A stretch of DNA of 64,000 nt. It comes from Struthidea cinerea. Its lineage: Eukaryota > Chordata > Aves > Passeriformes > Corcoracidae. A program made the position numbers and the translations under genes. Where the stretch lies: the NCBI GenBank assembly GCA_013397865.1, contig VZTI01003657.1, positions 1,062,285-1,126,284 on the forward strand. Reading direction: 5' to 3'. Below the pieces are notes generated by a model, which was not told the DNA's origin, made no database searches, and saw nothing but the letters and a program-made list of their open reading frames with translations. Below are positions 31,880 to 44,000 of this stretch, piece after piece. Every line of letters starts with the position of its first letter. Positions within the stretch are counted from its first letter, which is position 1.

Positions 31880-32093
31880 GGGTCACACAAACTGTATCCA
31901 CCTAAATTACCACCAGCATTGGAAGGGGCGGCCCAGGGAAGTGGTGGGAATCACCATTCCTGAAGGAGTCCAAGGAACGCCTGGACGTGGCACTCAGTGC
32001 TCTGGTCTGGGTGACAAGGTGGGGATCAGTCTCAGGTTGGACTCGATGATCTTGGAGGTCTTTTCCACCCTAACTGATTCTGTGGTTCTGTAA
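31880..32093 (+). mobile_element. CR1 LINE 3' fragment
   Basis: Sense-orientation CR1 tail: GGAGTCCAAGGAACGCCTGG, GACGTGGCACTCAGTGCTCT, then GGTTGGACTCGATGATCTTG, GAGGTCTTTTCCACCCTAAC and TGATTCTGTGGTTCTGT. The ending ATTCTGTG-type repeats are diagnostic of CR1. Confidence 0.95.
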
Positions 32094-32189
32094 CGAGGAT
32101 TTTTAGACCTGCTGTGGAGGTTCTGGTCCCTTCACCAACTCCTGGCACTTCTCACTTTGTTAATCCCACTCGTCCCCCTGCCCTGAGCA

Positions 32190-32620
32190 CCGGCTGAGCT
32201 CGGGGTGCGGCTCGGAAAGTTTTAAGCATCTCGCTTCGGTTGGTTCCTCCTCCTCGACACCCACACCCGCAGCGAGTCACGCTTTAACCTCCGCCTCCCC
32301 GGCAGCAGCTGAAGTGCAGCTCTCGTCCCCTGGATGGCACTCTCGGAACGGCTTCGTGCCCGAACCAGCGCTCCCAGCCGGGAACGAGCCCCGAGCCCGA
32401 GCCCTCCCCGCGCTCGGGGCCGCGGAAGGCGGCGGGCGCAGCTCCCGCAGCCGGCACCGAGCGCTCGGACCGGCTGCTCTTTGCCCTTTCCCTGCCAGGG
32501 CAGCCGCTCCTGCTGCCAAGCCTTGTTTCCCCGCCGATGGCGCTTAAACCGCGGCTTTCCAGCCGGAGTTCGGCTCTTCAGCTCCCTCAGTAATCGCACC
32601 CCTGCACCGGCAGGCGTGGA
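32190..32620. promoter_or_regulatory. Second CpG-rich island in CFAP77 intron 1
   Basis: CpG-dense block about 0.9 kb downstream of the CFAP77 first exon, separated from the main island by the CR1 tail. It may be the right shore of the original island split by the insertion, or an alternative promoter. No coding match. Confidence 0.55.
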
Positions 32621-34082
32621 AGTTGGCCGTAAAATTTTGGAATCTGGAATATCACTGGAAATTTGAGACTCTGCAATATTGAATACCTTCTTTTGTTTTC
32701 TTATGAAACTCTAAAAATCTATTGGGATATTTTGTCAGGCAAAGAAAAAAAGCAGGCTTTGCATCAGAACTCAAAAGTGGCTTCACTTTTTCAAATCCAC
32801 AAATTCTACTTACTTACTTTCTTTTCTCTGGATCCCCTAAGTTTGATGGGAAGGATAACTGTTGCAGAGCATGCCGGCAGTGGGAATTCTGAGCAATTTT
32901 AAATCGTGGGATGTTTTAATAAGACACAATCTGGATTTCTTCAATCTGGTGAAACTAAAATTTGAACAAGTTTTTGGGGAAAAAAAAAAAAGTAGAGTTA
33001 AATTTCAGCATTCTGGACAATTTCTGTTCTCTCAGGGCTGCCTTGCAGGGGGTGTCTGCTGGTAGGGATGTGAGGAGATCTGCATCCACTTGATGCAATC
33101 CTTGAGCATGGAGTAAGCGGGGTGTTAACAGGGATGCTTTTACCCTTGGAACCAGCAGTAATTGCACTTCACGGTAGGTTCTGCTGCAAAGTTTGTGCAG
33201 CAAACTGCTGCCCCCCTGCCAGCTGCCCCAGGGAATACTGAATTCACCGGGGTGTCCCTCTCTGCCAGGAGGTGACAGGGTGGGGTGGCAGTTCACTGGA
33301 TAAACGCTGGCCCTCGGCACGGCATGCACCAGTGGTGACACACTTACAGCATCAGCCCTCTGCCATTCCTCCTCCTCCTGCCTCCAGCTGCAGCCCGGAA
33401 TCTCTTCCTCCCCAGGGCAGCCCTGGGGACCAGGCATTCTGAAGAGAATGGCCAGCAGGTCCCAAGCCTCACGCTGTGCAGTGCCACCTGAAACTGAAGG
33501 ACACAAAGACGGTTTAGAAGAAAAGGACAAAAGGCTTGGAGACAACTGCAGCTTGGACAAGCACTGCTGGCAGCTGAGGGAGGGCATGAGGAACACACAG
33601 CTCCAACAGCTGCCTGTGAGGTTCTCTGGTCAGCAAACACACAAGAACCTGAGGCCCGGTAGAGATGGATGGGACACTTAGTCCCCGATCTTCCTCCAAA
33701 TAGCACTTGAACCCCAAAACCCTGGTCCAAGTGTGACAGACCCCCTACTTTGCAGCAGCCAACAACAGGACCCCTTGCTTTCTCTTTCAGTTCTCTCGTG
33801 TAACCTCTAGGTACCCAAACAAGATCCCTGCCCAGACTGTGTGTCTGGCTGAGCCTCCTGCCTCAGCTCTGCCCAGCCCCAGCCTCCCACCAGGACATGT
33901 CCACACACACTGGCTATCACAGATTAAAACCATTATCCTCTCACATAAAGATTTCTAGGGATGAGTGCTCTGTTTCTCTGCTAGAGTGTATGATGTGTTT
34001 TAATTAAGCAAGGAGTTAATTTAGTTATCAATATTTATTTGCTTGCAGCATAAAACTGAGGAAAGCATTTCCTCTACTGATG

Positions 34083-34150
34083 CCAGTAAAAATCTGAGCA
34101 AAGCACTTTTGGTCTGTTTTCACCAGTAAAAGCCTTAGCCAAGCACTTTT
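34083..34150. repeat. Direct repeat, period 40 bp
   Basis: CCAGTAAAAATCTGAGCAAA and GCACTTTT at 34083-34110 recur as CCAGTAAAAGCCTTAGCCAA and GCACTTTT at 34123-34150. Confidence 0.8.
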
Positions 34151-36879
34151 CCAGTACAAACTTACTGAAAACTCCTGTGTTACAAAAATAAACCAGCTCT
34201 GGGCAGGAAATATGAGTTTACCACATTTAACCCCTGGCATGCTCAACACAAACTGCAGAAATAGTGACCCACGGCAGTTTGGTTACATTCACAGTAATAT
34301 TTTCTGGATAATATGGTACAATTAAGTTCAACATATCGCTGACAAAGTCAGTGTCACCAGCGAGGAGTCAGATTTACCTTCCCTGGTGTGTGAAGGTAAA
34401 TGGGAAATCCAGATCCATGTGCCAAAGCATCCACTTACCTGTTCAGGTGGAGCCAGGGGACATGCAGAGAGCAGGGAACTGCTCTCCAGGAAAAGCCCTC
34501 AGAGGTGAGAAGCATCTGGCTCACCTTCAGAGCTCCTACCGCTGCTCCCAGCATTGAAAAGTTGTTTCCAAACGGGCAGTTCTGAGGAGGAAGAGGAGGA
34601 TGGTGCTGGTGCTCTGCTGGCCAGGAAAGGCTGGCACCAGGTCCCAGTCCAGACTGCAGGAGAAGCAGATTTAACAAACAGAACCGCTGGAATGTGCAGT
34701 ATTTGTTTTACAAGCCTGTTATTTACATGACAACTGATGCCAGGCTGTCTTTATTGGTCTGAATGCCAGGGCATTTAGGGTTCATTTTCCTAAGCTTTCC
34801 TCTACAGCCCCGAGGGCTGGAATTTTTTCTTTTTTTCCAAAAGAGATTGAACAGAAGCTACAGGATTCAGGCAATAAAATTTCAGCAGCTACGATCTCCA
34901 GAGGAAGAATATATGATCCAAACAGCTCACAAAACCGCAGGAGCTGGCACACTGATAGCCTTGGCTTTGGAATTCCCAGCAAAGGAAGGATTAGCCAGGC
35001 CAGGGAGAGCGAACTGCCCTTTTTGGTGGGTGAAGGGGACGCACAGAACTTTCCCTGGGCTCACCCAGGAGTCTGCTCCATGCCCAGGGAGAGCAGCTCC
35101 CTGTGGGTGACAGCGGGGCACCAGCCAGGTGACCAAGGGACTCCACTCCCCACGTGGGTACCGAGTAAAGGCAGAAATCACCCATCACGTTTTTCTTTTT
35201 CCTTTCCTGCCTCTTGAAGCTCATCATGAAGTATTTCTGAGCTGTCCGGCTGTCACAGAGCAAGGCGCTGCTGAGAATTGTTGCAAAATCGTTTTGGTTT
35301 CCGAAATGATCCATAGGATGGACACTACAAAAGCAAGCAGGGGCATTTTGTCAAACTAAAATGGTGTCACATCGTGAAAAAAGAAAAGAAAAAGCTGTAA
35401 TTAAGCAAGAGACAAAGATGGACAAGTACATGGTGTGAAAAAGAATATTACAACTTCCAGCTGTAAACTGCATCATCACGAACATCTCTTGGAACAGGAA
35501 TTACTGCAAAGGCAGGCTTTCCATCACTCTGAAGCTTTTATTAATAGACCTGGACTGTGGCTGCAACAGGGCTTTTCCACCCGAATGTTGTGCTTCATGT
35601 TTGAGCCTTTAGCCTTCAGCTGCCTGGGTGGTTTGGGGTTTTTTTTAACATTCTCTCCAAATCCACTCATCTTCTTTATCTCTTCTGGCACCAGCCTGCC
35701 GAGGAGTCAAGGTGAACTCGGCACTGGTGAGGAATGGGACTGACAGGAGCAAAATCATTCCCTTTCCACGGAGCACCCACACAGCCCAGGTAGGGCTGTC
35801 AGGTCCCGTTGTCTCTGTTCCCCTCAAGGGATCTGGGGGTTCAGCCACAGCCAGGATCTCACAGCTGCTTCCACGTGAACCAAGAACCCCTCGTGTGGCA
35901 AACTGCTGATCACAAGCCTGTGAGGCAGCTTCCAGAGGATTTGGATAACTTGCCTCAGGTGTGAGCTTTGATGATTTAAATAACTCTGTTCCCGCCCCTA
36001 ACCTGCTCACAGCTGTTGGGGATCAACCATCTATTGGAAACTTGGTCAGAGAGCCGATTTTAGTTTGTCTGTCTCTCCCCTGTAACACAGAGCAAAGTAG
36101 CCACAAGTATCACGAGCTGTATTTGAAATAAGGTTGTCTTACTTGGTGTTAATTATACTCTTTACCTCACATCACTACATGTGCTGAGCATCCTGCCTTC
36201 TGTGCTTGCTGCTTGGGGACACTGAGGTTTAATTAGTGTTTATGCAGCATTTTGTGTGCTTATTACTATTATTATTATATCACAAGTACTATTATATTTT
36301 TGCAATCTAAGACCGGTGTTGTGCTTTTAAAAATGTATTCTGAAATGTCTATGCAATACCTCAATAATTCATTAGAGAAATAAACTAATGAAGGGCTGGT
36401 TAGTCAAATAATCGTTAGGTTTGGTTCTGAGCTTTCCCTCTAATGCTCTGACTTCTAAGGGTTTTCTTCTCAGCATGAACTCATTTAAGATTTTAAATGA
36501 ATTATTTGGTACACTAAAAATTAAACTCCTTATGAGCTTTAGTGCCCTCCCATATTTTGCACAGGCACTGCTGAAATAAATAAGGTGCTTCCAACAGGCA
36601 AGTAAACATTCTGCATGAATGGAAGTAGTGGGTTTTTACTCCTGGTTGTTGAAACACAGGCTCCAGAGTGCCAGCTGTGACTCAGCAGGCAGAGGGACAG
36701 CCCCAGCAGCACCGGGCCTTGGGAGCTGCTCACTCCCAAGATCCACAGGCAGGATGTAAAATCAAGCAAAAGGGCATTTTGATCCTTTACGTGAACAAAA
36801 CAATGCAAATTGGTGAGACTAATAAGCCCAGAAACATTACAAGGTGAATGCCTTTTATGTTTGTGAAAATCTTCTATGT

Positions 36880-37035
36880 TTATTTGTCTAATACAATGGA
36901 AATAAAGCTTCAAAGGCTCTTTGATTTAAAAGTGCATTATTGAAGTCAGCCAGCACAATAATAATGGTTAGACCAAATTGTTGCATTATGACCCTAACAG
37001 CAGCGTTGTCAGGACAAAGAACATCTGTACAGCCT
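36880..37035. promoter_or_regulatory. Candidate conserved noncoding element
   Basis: AT-rich, repeat-free stretch with TTATTGAAGTC, ACAATAATAATGG, and TTGTTGCATTATGACCC, resembling developmental enhancers (SOX- and bZIP/homeobox-like words). Judged by eye only. Confidence 0.3.
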
Positions 37036-38599
37036 CTTGCTCGACTTGGTGGGGATGTAAAAACAAAAATTAGGCCAAAGGAAAAGAAGGATGTAGGCAG
37101 GATAGGGAAAAAACTAAAATGAAAAGGGTCACAAATGGATCCATACATTCACAGTGCATCCAGAGCTGCCACAGGCTATAAATTTTTATGATAAACCTAA
37201 AACTCAGGCTTTATTCTCAGAAGGATTTGAGAAACTTTGGGGGAGAGCCATCACCCGTTTTTAGAGCTGCCCCCAAACCACACTAAGCCAAGAGATGATT
37301 TTCAGACTGATTCAATTGAAGACACCATGCAGATAGTCAGGGATATCCCAAATCCCACTAATGTGCCCTTAACCCACCAACCCTTCTGCAGGGACACTGA
37401 GCCCAGCAGGCTGAGAGCAGCACCAGAGACCCAGCTAAAACTTGTAAGAGCACGGCAATATCTCTGCCCTCTTTCCTCTCCATCCTCAGCTTCCACTCCA
37501 ACACCAATAAATATTCTCCTTCTCTGGAAGAGGCACAGAAAGTGCCCTGAGCAGAGAGGAAAAGCTGGTGGGGGCTCAGAGAGGACATTGCTGGACAGGA
37601 GGGTGCATTCAGGTAACCACTGGGCAGCTGCCCAAGGAAAAGGTGAAAAGTTCTTTATTTTTAAACCTTTCCTACAACTATTCCCCTCTTTTTGAGTGCT
37701 GCCTAGCAGAATGGAGAGCAAAGAGAGCACGCTGTCGGCAGTCACAGAGACCGGCGTTTTCAGTTCCTGATTTTTGGGAGTTTTTAGCCACACTTTTCCC
37801 AAGGGCAGATTGCTTTCCATGCAAATTCTTAGAGATGCTCTTATGCCTAATTATTGAATTTGAGAAGCCTGTGTCATCTTGCAGGGATTGTTTTGTTCTT
37901 GCTTGGCTGCTCGCATTGTACAGATTAGACAGAACCTGCATTTCTGAGAATATTTTCTTTTTTAACCATTTGTACTTTATAAGATAAATTACACTGACTT
38001 TCCTACTCACATTTATTTGAGGTAGCAAAGATAAATGCAAGTGGGACCTACTACTAGATTTCCAACAACAGCCTTTAAGAAAACTTCAATATCAAGGGAA
38101 ATAGCTCTAGTTTGATTTGTTTAAGCAAACCAACACGAGGTTTGTGCCTAAAAATCTTGCAAGTGAAACCTGATTTAAAATAATAGTCTAACTCCCAGGC
38201 TGGGGAGATAAAAATCAGCAAAGCAAACACAGTGAACCTTGTATTGCTTCGTAAAGAGCAAACCAGCCTGAAGAATAACGCTGGTTTTAACCAGGAGCTT
38301 TGGGCTGCTTGCCCAGGTAAGAAGAACCCCTTTGTTTGCAGCTTTGTAACTTCCCAACATCCCTTCACATTTGCTCTCTCCGTCACCCTCCTGCGCTGCC
38401 CAGCCCCTCCGGTGGCTCCCAGGGGATTCCAGTGGGCTGGTCAGGACTGTAACTCCATTAATTACCACGTATTACAGTGTGTTAAAGCCTTAAGACAACC
38501 CGAAATGCAACTTTCCCTGCACGGGGGCGGCTGCATCCGTCATCCCTCGCCCTGCTCTGCTCCCGCTCCCGCTCCCGGCACCGCCGTCCTACCTCCGCC

Positions 38600-39300
38600 A
38601 CCCTAATCAGGGAGCTAAAATTGTTATCAGCTTAGCCCCAGCGATGAAAAGCACAGTCCCAGATCACACTCGCAGTTAGTTAGCATTTAGATAGGCTGGG
38701 ACGGGGCTCTGTACAATAGGCATCAAAGCTGAACTCTTGGTGCAGCGAGAGGGATTAATTTCTTTAACCAACATGCCTGATCTGGCCTATCTCATTACCC
38801 TGCCTTGTCAGTGTCGATGTTAGATTTGATTGAAGATTATACCATTTAGGCCTTTCCCCTGCTTTCCACAGAAATCAGGCCTATTGAATTGCACATTCTT
38901 CCATGGGCCCCTGTCAATACTCAGTGGCCTGAGCCTCTAATTCTGCTTCATTTAAACTTCATCAACTTTTCCAATCAAGTGGAAGGATCTGAAATAGGCT
39001 CCGTAAGCAGAAAGGGCCTTTTTCCTTTTGTCAGATAATTTATTCTGTTTTCTCTTTCTCTCCCCCTCGCTTCCCCACCTCTTTCTCTTTTTCTTCTTTT
39101 CGCTCCCTTTCCCTGATGCTGAAAATGAGATTACAGTATTTAAATGACTATGATAATCAATCGGGGGACCTTGAGCCGAGATTGAGGTTAATTTTTCTTA
39201 GCAGAACAAAGAAGCGTGATGCCATCGGGGATTTGAAGGTGCAATCTGTGTTTCATGCTTGTATTCCTGCCCCCCCCACCCCGAAACTGCAGTTTTAGGA
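38600..39300. promoter_or_regulatory. Strong candidate conserved noncoding element (enhancer)
   Basis: About 700 bp of unique DNA packed with transcription-factor-like words: GAGGGATTAATTTC, TTAGATTTGATTGAAGATTA, CTGTCAATAC, TCAACTTTTCCAATCAAGTG, GATAATCAATCGGGGG. A pyrimidine-rich tract lies in the middle (39040-39110). It looks like a vertebrate developmental enhancer, plausibly acting on BARHL1 downstream. Confidence 0.45.
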
Positions 39301-40949
39301 GTCTTTTCTTGTTACTAACTATGCAGTTGTTGTGATTTTTAAGAGGCAACCCCTAGGAGAGAAGAAATGTAATTTTGGGGCTGATAAATAGCTAACAGCC
39401 TTCAATCAACGATTTTAATAGGAAAAAAAAATCACTTGCATGGTGAGACTGCAGATCTAATGAAAGTGTTATCATTACCTTATTTATTTTTAAATATACT
39501 TGGAATAATTTTCTGCAGTGCTAGGAACAGTCCTCACAGCCTGCACAGCAGAGTTGTGACTTTTAACTGAATACCCCTTTTACCCAGCCACTCTTCCTAC
39601 TTAGCAGCTTTCTTGGCTGCTTGGAAAAAAGTTGATGCTTTTGTCATGATTTTGCTAATCAGAAATGGAATCGCTTATGTTCATCTCAGAAGCTGCCTCG
39701 AAATGGCTTGTTAAGTCTTTAGATGATGTATTTTTGGTTGTAACACGCCAGCATTCGCTCACCTGGATCATTCCCATTCCCTGCTCTGGAAGAGAGAAAG
39801 AGAAAAATATGCATTTCTTTGCTTCCATCCTAGCTGTCTTGTCAGTGCTGTTTTACATGCTGCCACCCAATGTTATCTTTTATTTGTGTCAGGAGAGAGG
39901 ATTTGACAAGTTCAGTATACAATGTTCATTTGGCAAGGCAAATTTTTCATACCAATTTTGAGGAGAAAATGAAACCATCTTTCAACACAACGAGCAACAT
40001 CATTTTTGGACAGACTTATTATGAGAAGAAGAATTGCAAAACTTTATTTCCCTGCACGATGCAGAAGAAAAACAAACCAGGAAATGATACATTTAAACAA
40101 AAAAAAATAAATACATGTATGAATGTTTGAGGCCATCCGTTTGTTTTAGAAATAAAAAAATAACCACCGGCTGCTGTCAGGTAGCTGTGGCCTCCTTTTT
40201 GTTAATCAGATGCTGCTGAATTTGGTTGCATCATAATGTAGCTTTGTTTCAAACCTTTTAAGCTGTCAGATAACTGGGGAAGGCAGACCAGACCGGCTTT
40301 AGAAGTTTGCCAAGCAAAACAGTCCTTAGTCAACAGCACTGGAGGTTTGGGAAGGGGCTCAGGGCCTGAGCGAGGGAGGGTCCAGGGGCATTTCAAAGGG
40401 CTCTGGGTGCTTTGCCTCCACCCAGAATCCCAAATGTAACTTCTGGCAGTACTAAATACCCTGAACAAGCCAATTAATGGAAAAATCTCATTGTAAATGC
40501 TGCTGTCCCGTGTGTCTCACAGCAGGTTCCCTGGGGATAAGGTTTTGTGTCTGGCAGCCCCCCACCACAATGGGCTCCTGCTCCGTGACCAGGACTTGCT
40601 GGTGCCACGGCAAAGTGAGGACCCAGGACGCTTAAATAAATATTGCCTGAGGAAGGCCATGCATTAAAAAGGGCTGTCAAAGCTTCGCTGGGTGACAAAT
40701 TCATTTTAGCCCCCACGACCCTGCAAGGCTGGGAGGTGCAGCACGAGAGCCGTGTAGGTTTGGGCTGAATGTCTTCCATGTCCTGCAAGTCCACAGGAAA
40801 CCTCAGCCCCTGGTGGGAATTGATGCTCTTTGGTGCCCCAGCCATGCCCCTCTGTTAATTTTACCCCCAACAAAAGTAGCAGCAGCCCCAAGATGTTCAG
40901 CCCCCGGACCTGGAAGAAGCTGTGTGTGTTTCAGGCAGTGTTTTGCTCT

Positions 40950-41260
40950 AAGAGTTTTCTCTCTTTAAGCAAATGTTGACTCACCATGGGGAAATTAAAA
41001 CTCCATTAGACATTGCCACACTGCAGAGCAGACCCCATTACAGCGGTCGAGTTGCAATTAATTGGTTTCCTCAGATATTACTTAATTCTGGGTAGGCACA
41101 GAGAGATGGGAAGGACAAGGCTGATCCAAACAATAATTTCCTAAAATAACATAATCTAAATAAACTAATGAAGTGATTACATAGTTATTAATCTAATATG
41201 AAGAAGAGTCAGAAGAAAATATTGGGTATATAACAATTTAGAAAGAACAGTAGAGTTAAT
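40950..41260. promoter_or_regulatory. Candidate conserved noncoding element
   Basis: Words such as TTGACTCACCATGG (AP-1-like TGACTCA), GCAATTAATTGG, CTCCATTAGACATTGCC and ATAATCTAAATAAACTAATG. Unique sequence. By-eye call. Confidence 0.3.
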
Positions 41261-41720
41261 ACTGTTCTGGTTAGACTCATCATGAGGCAATCAGCATTTG
41301 TGCTTAGGGATGGATGCTGGTTTTTCAGATTAATTATATTTTGTGCTAAAAGCTGCCATTTCAAAGTGTCCCATCTTCTGCTTTTTTTGGTCTGTTGTTC
41401 ATACTACTCAAGTTTTCAACGCCCAGAGGAAGGGGCCACTGCCTATGTGGCACTGCAGGTTTGGGGGTTGTTTTTAAAGTAAAGTTAATTTTGACTTAAG
41501 AAATGTGAAGTGAAATAACCACAAAAACAGACTCCCTTGTGTGCAGATAGAATAATCAGCAATTTGAAAATATTCTGGCCCAGGGAGGGCTCTCCACAGG
41601 CAGTCCCTGTGCAGAGAGGCAGTGGGGAGCTGCATGCTTGGGGTGCAGCAGTGCCTTGGGTGCTGTGGGGTTCCCCAGGGCCGGGCAGGGTTCCCCCAGC
41701 CTGGGGCCAGTGCAGGGAGC

Positions 41721-41766
41721 AGATCCAGCCATTCCTATGGAACAGATCCAGCCATTCCCACAGAGC
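41721..41766. repeat. Tandem duplication, period 23 bp
   Basis: AGATCCAGCCATTCC plus 8 bases occurs twice in direct succession (41721-41743 and 41744-41766). Confidence 0.85.
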
Positions 41767-43729
41767 TCCTCTGTGCAAAGCTCACTCGCTCACATTATCA
41801 GGGTAGAGAAAGTATTTGGCTTCAGGAGAATAAATAACTAGGCCTTATAAGTCATTAAAAATGTATTACAAGAAAAATACAGTGCAGCTATAAATAGCAA
41901 ACAAAGCAACTCCTATATAAACTTTTACAATCACTGCTGCTCTGACTATTTTTCACTGTCTGGTTTTAAGTGAGTTTAGCATCTGTGATCTCTGGAGACT
42001 GAGATCCCTTGAAGCTGCAGTCCTCCTCTGGCCTCTGTAGGGCTCCCCCGGGCTGGATGATGAGCCTTTGGTGACAGGAGCTCAGGAGTGGGACCTGCTC
42101 AGCCTGGCTGAGCAGAGATGGGGGCAGAGCTTCTGGCCAGTCCCAAACTGGAACTTTGGTGTTCCCCCCCTCTTTTTGTTTTAAGTGGAAATATTTCACT
42201 TGTACATTTGTGACAGTCTGACATGTAGCAGTTACTCCCATAAAAGATATCACCTCTCCCTGTAAACTTCCACAGATACAGATCTTAATACGAAATAAAC
42301 CCTATATAGCAAGGCATTAATCATTCAGTGATACATCATTACTGTCTCCCTTTTTGTTATTACTTAAAATAGTTCACATAGGTAACATCGAGCACTCAGA
42401 ATAATTTTTACACCTTTCTGAAGGAATATACATGGTTTTTGAAGAATCCAGTATTATCTCCACATCGTGCTCAGAGCTCAGCTGAAGTCAGGGCGAGGTT
42501 GTTTTCAGGGGGAGATGAACTGCACTTTGTGCTTTCACACTTCAGTGTTAAGAGGTTTTTGTCATCTGGTCTGATTTTCTTTTTTTCATGTCAAGAAATA
42601 AAGTGGAAGAATTTGGTGGTTAATACACCTTAATGCAACGTGGCACCCACAGCAAAGAAGGTACCTCAATCTTCCAGCTGACTTCAGCTGTGTGATGTTC
42701 TGACTTTGAAAAAGCAAATCCTGACTGTGATCCCAACACAGAAACTCCACCACAGAGTACTCACAGCACCGAAACTCCCACGTGTAGCTAATAGGTTGTT
42801 TCAAGGGAAAGACTGAGCTGCCTTGGCTGGACAGTGATGAACAATTAGAGGTTGCAGGACCCAGGTGTACTGAAGAAACCACAGTTAAATATTCAGGTCA
42901 GGGAAAGTAGGCCACGGATCTAAATGGTGAATCCTAATAAACCTAATAGAATCCTAATAACCCTAACAGAGCCGTGGAGGAGGACATTTTGTGCAGCTTA
43001 CATCTTAAGAAATGTGATGTTTTCATGTGTGAGAGATCTTGGGCTGCATCAAATCCCTGATTGCAATGTAGTGACTCCAGCTTGTTTGAAAATAAACCTG
43101 GGCACTGCAGTGGGGTCACTCACACCTTCATGGGTGTGAGGGAGAGGAAACGAGCTCTTCTGCATGGACATGCACTCTGGACTGCACTCCCAGCTGTGGA
43201 AACTGCTGTCTGGAAATTCTGGCCGAGGATTTCTTAACAGAACAGACCCATCAGGCTAATTTCTACAAAAACTTTAAATTCAGCAAGTGATAATTGGAAA
43301 AAGCAATTTCCTTTCCATGAAATGTGGGCTCTCGCTTTGTTTTCCTCCTAAACTCTCAAAATCCTCTTTTCTAAACGGCTCCCCCAGCCTCCCCCAGCTG
43401 GGGTCTCCTTACTCACCCCCCTCCTGCAAGGCTGTCAGCATACCACAGTCCCTTTAATTTTAGAATTTAACGAGTAATTCTAAATTGGGATGCTGGAAAA
43501 GCTGTGATCGCATCTACCATGTCTATCCTATCAGATGTGGTTCAGGGCTTTCCCTGCCCTGAAAACAAAGGGGAAGAGAGTTGAACACATGGTATCCTCA
43601 ACTAGAAAGAACTTTGCTGCAAGAGGATATTGAGTTGTTTTGTAAAGCCCAATATTACGCTTGAATTATGCCTGAATAAGGAGAAAGGACATTGTTAAAG
43701 AGCCCTAAACATTGACCATAGTGGATCTT

Positions 43730-44000
43730 CTTTCTTCCAAACCCTTCAGCGGTGTTGTTTTTGGCTGGTAATGATTTGGTATTGTATTTATAAGCCGTCA
43801 GGGTAATCCAGAGAGCAGCAGGAGGGGCAGTTGCCTTAAATAAAGCTTTACAATGCTGCTAATTAAAATGATCCTTCCTCTCCCTGTGATGACTAATGAG
43901 ACAGAAAGAAGAACCAGGGAGGGTTAATGAAAATGTTGCTGTGAGATTCCCTATTTTTAATTGGTCTTTGTAATGTTTTAATCTTCTTTATGGTGTGGGG
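43730..44000. promoter_or_regulatory. Candidate conserved noncoding element
   Basis: Contains GGTAATGATTTGG, TTATAAGCCGTCAGGGTAAT, GCTGCTAATTAAAATGATCC, GATGACTAATGAGAC and TTTAATTGGTC. The TAAT-core density suggests a homeodomain-bound enhancer. Confidence 0.35.

Noticed and set aside
32955..33596. 213-codon open frame on the minus strand
   Set aside because: Ser/Pro/Cys-rich translation with no domain or familiar motif, and no convincing promoter. Chance open frame in moderately GC-rich intron.
37302..37820. 172-codon minus-strand frame
   Set aside because: No homology, no splice context. Intronic.
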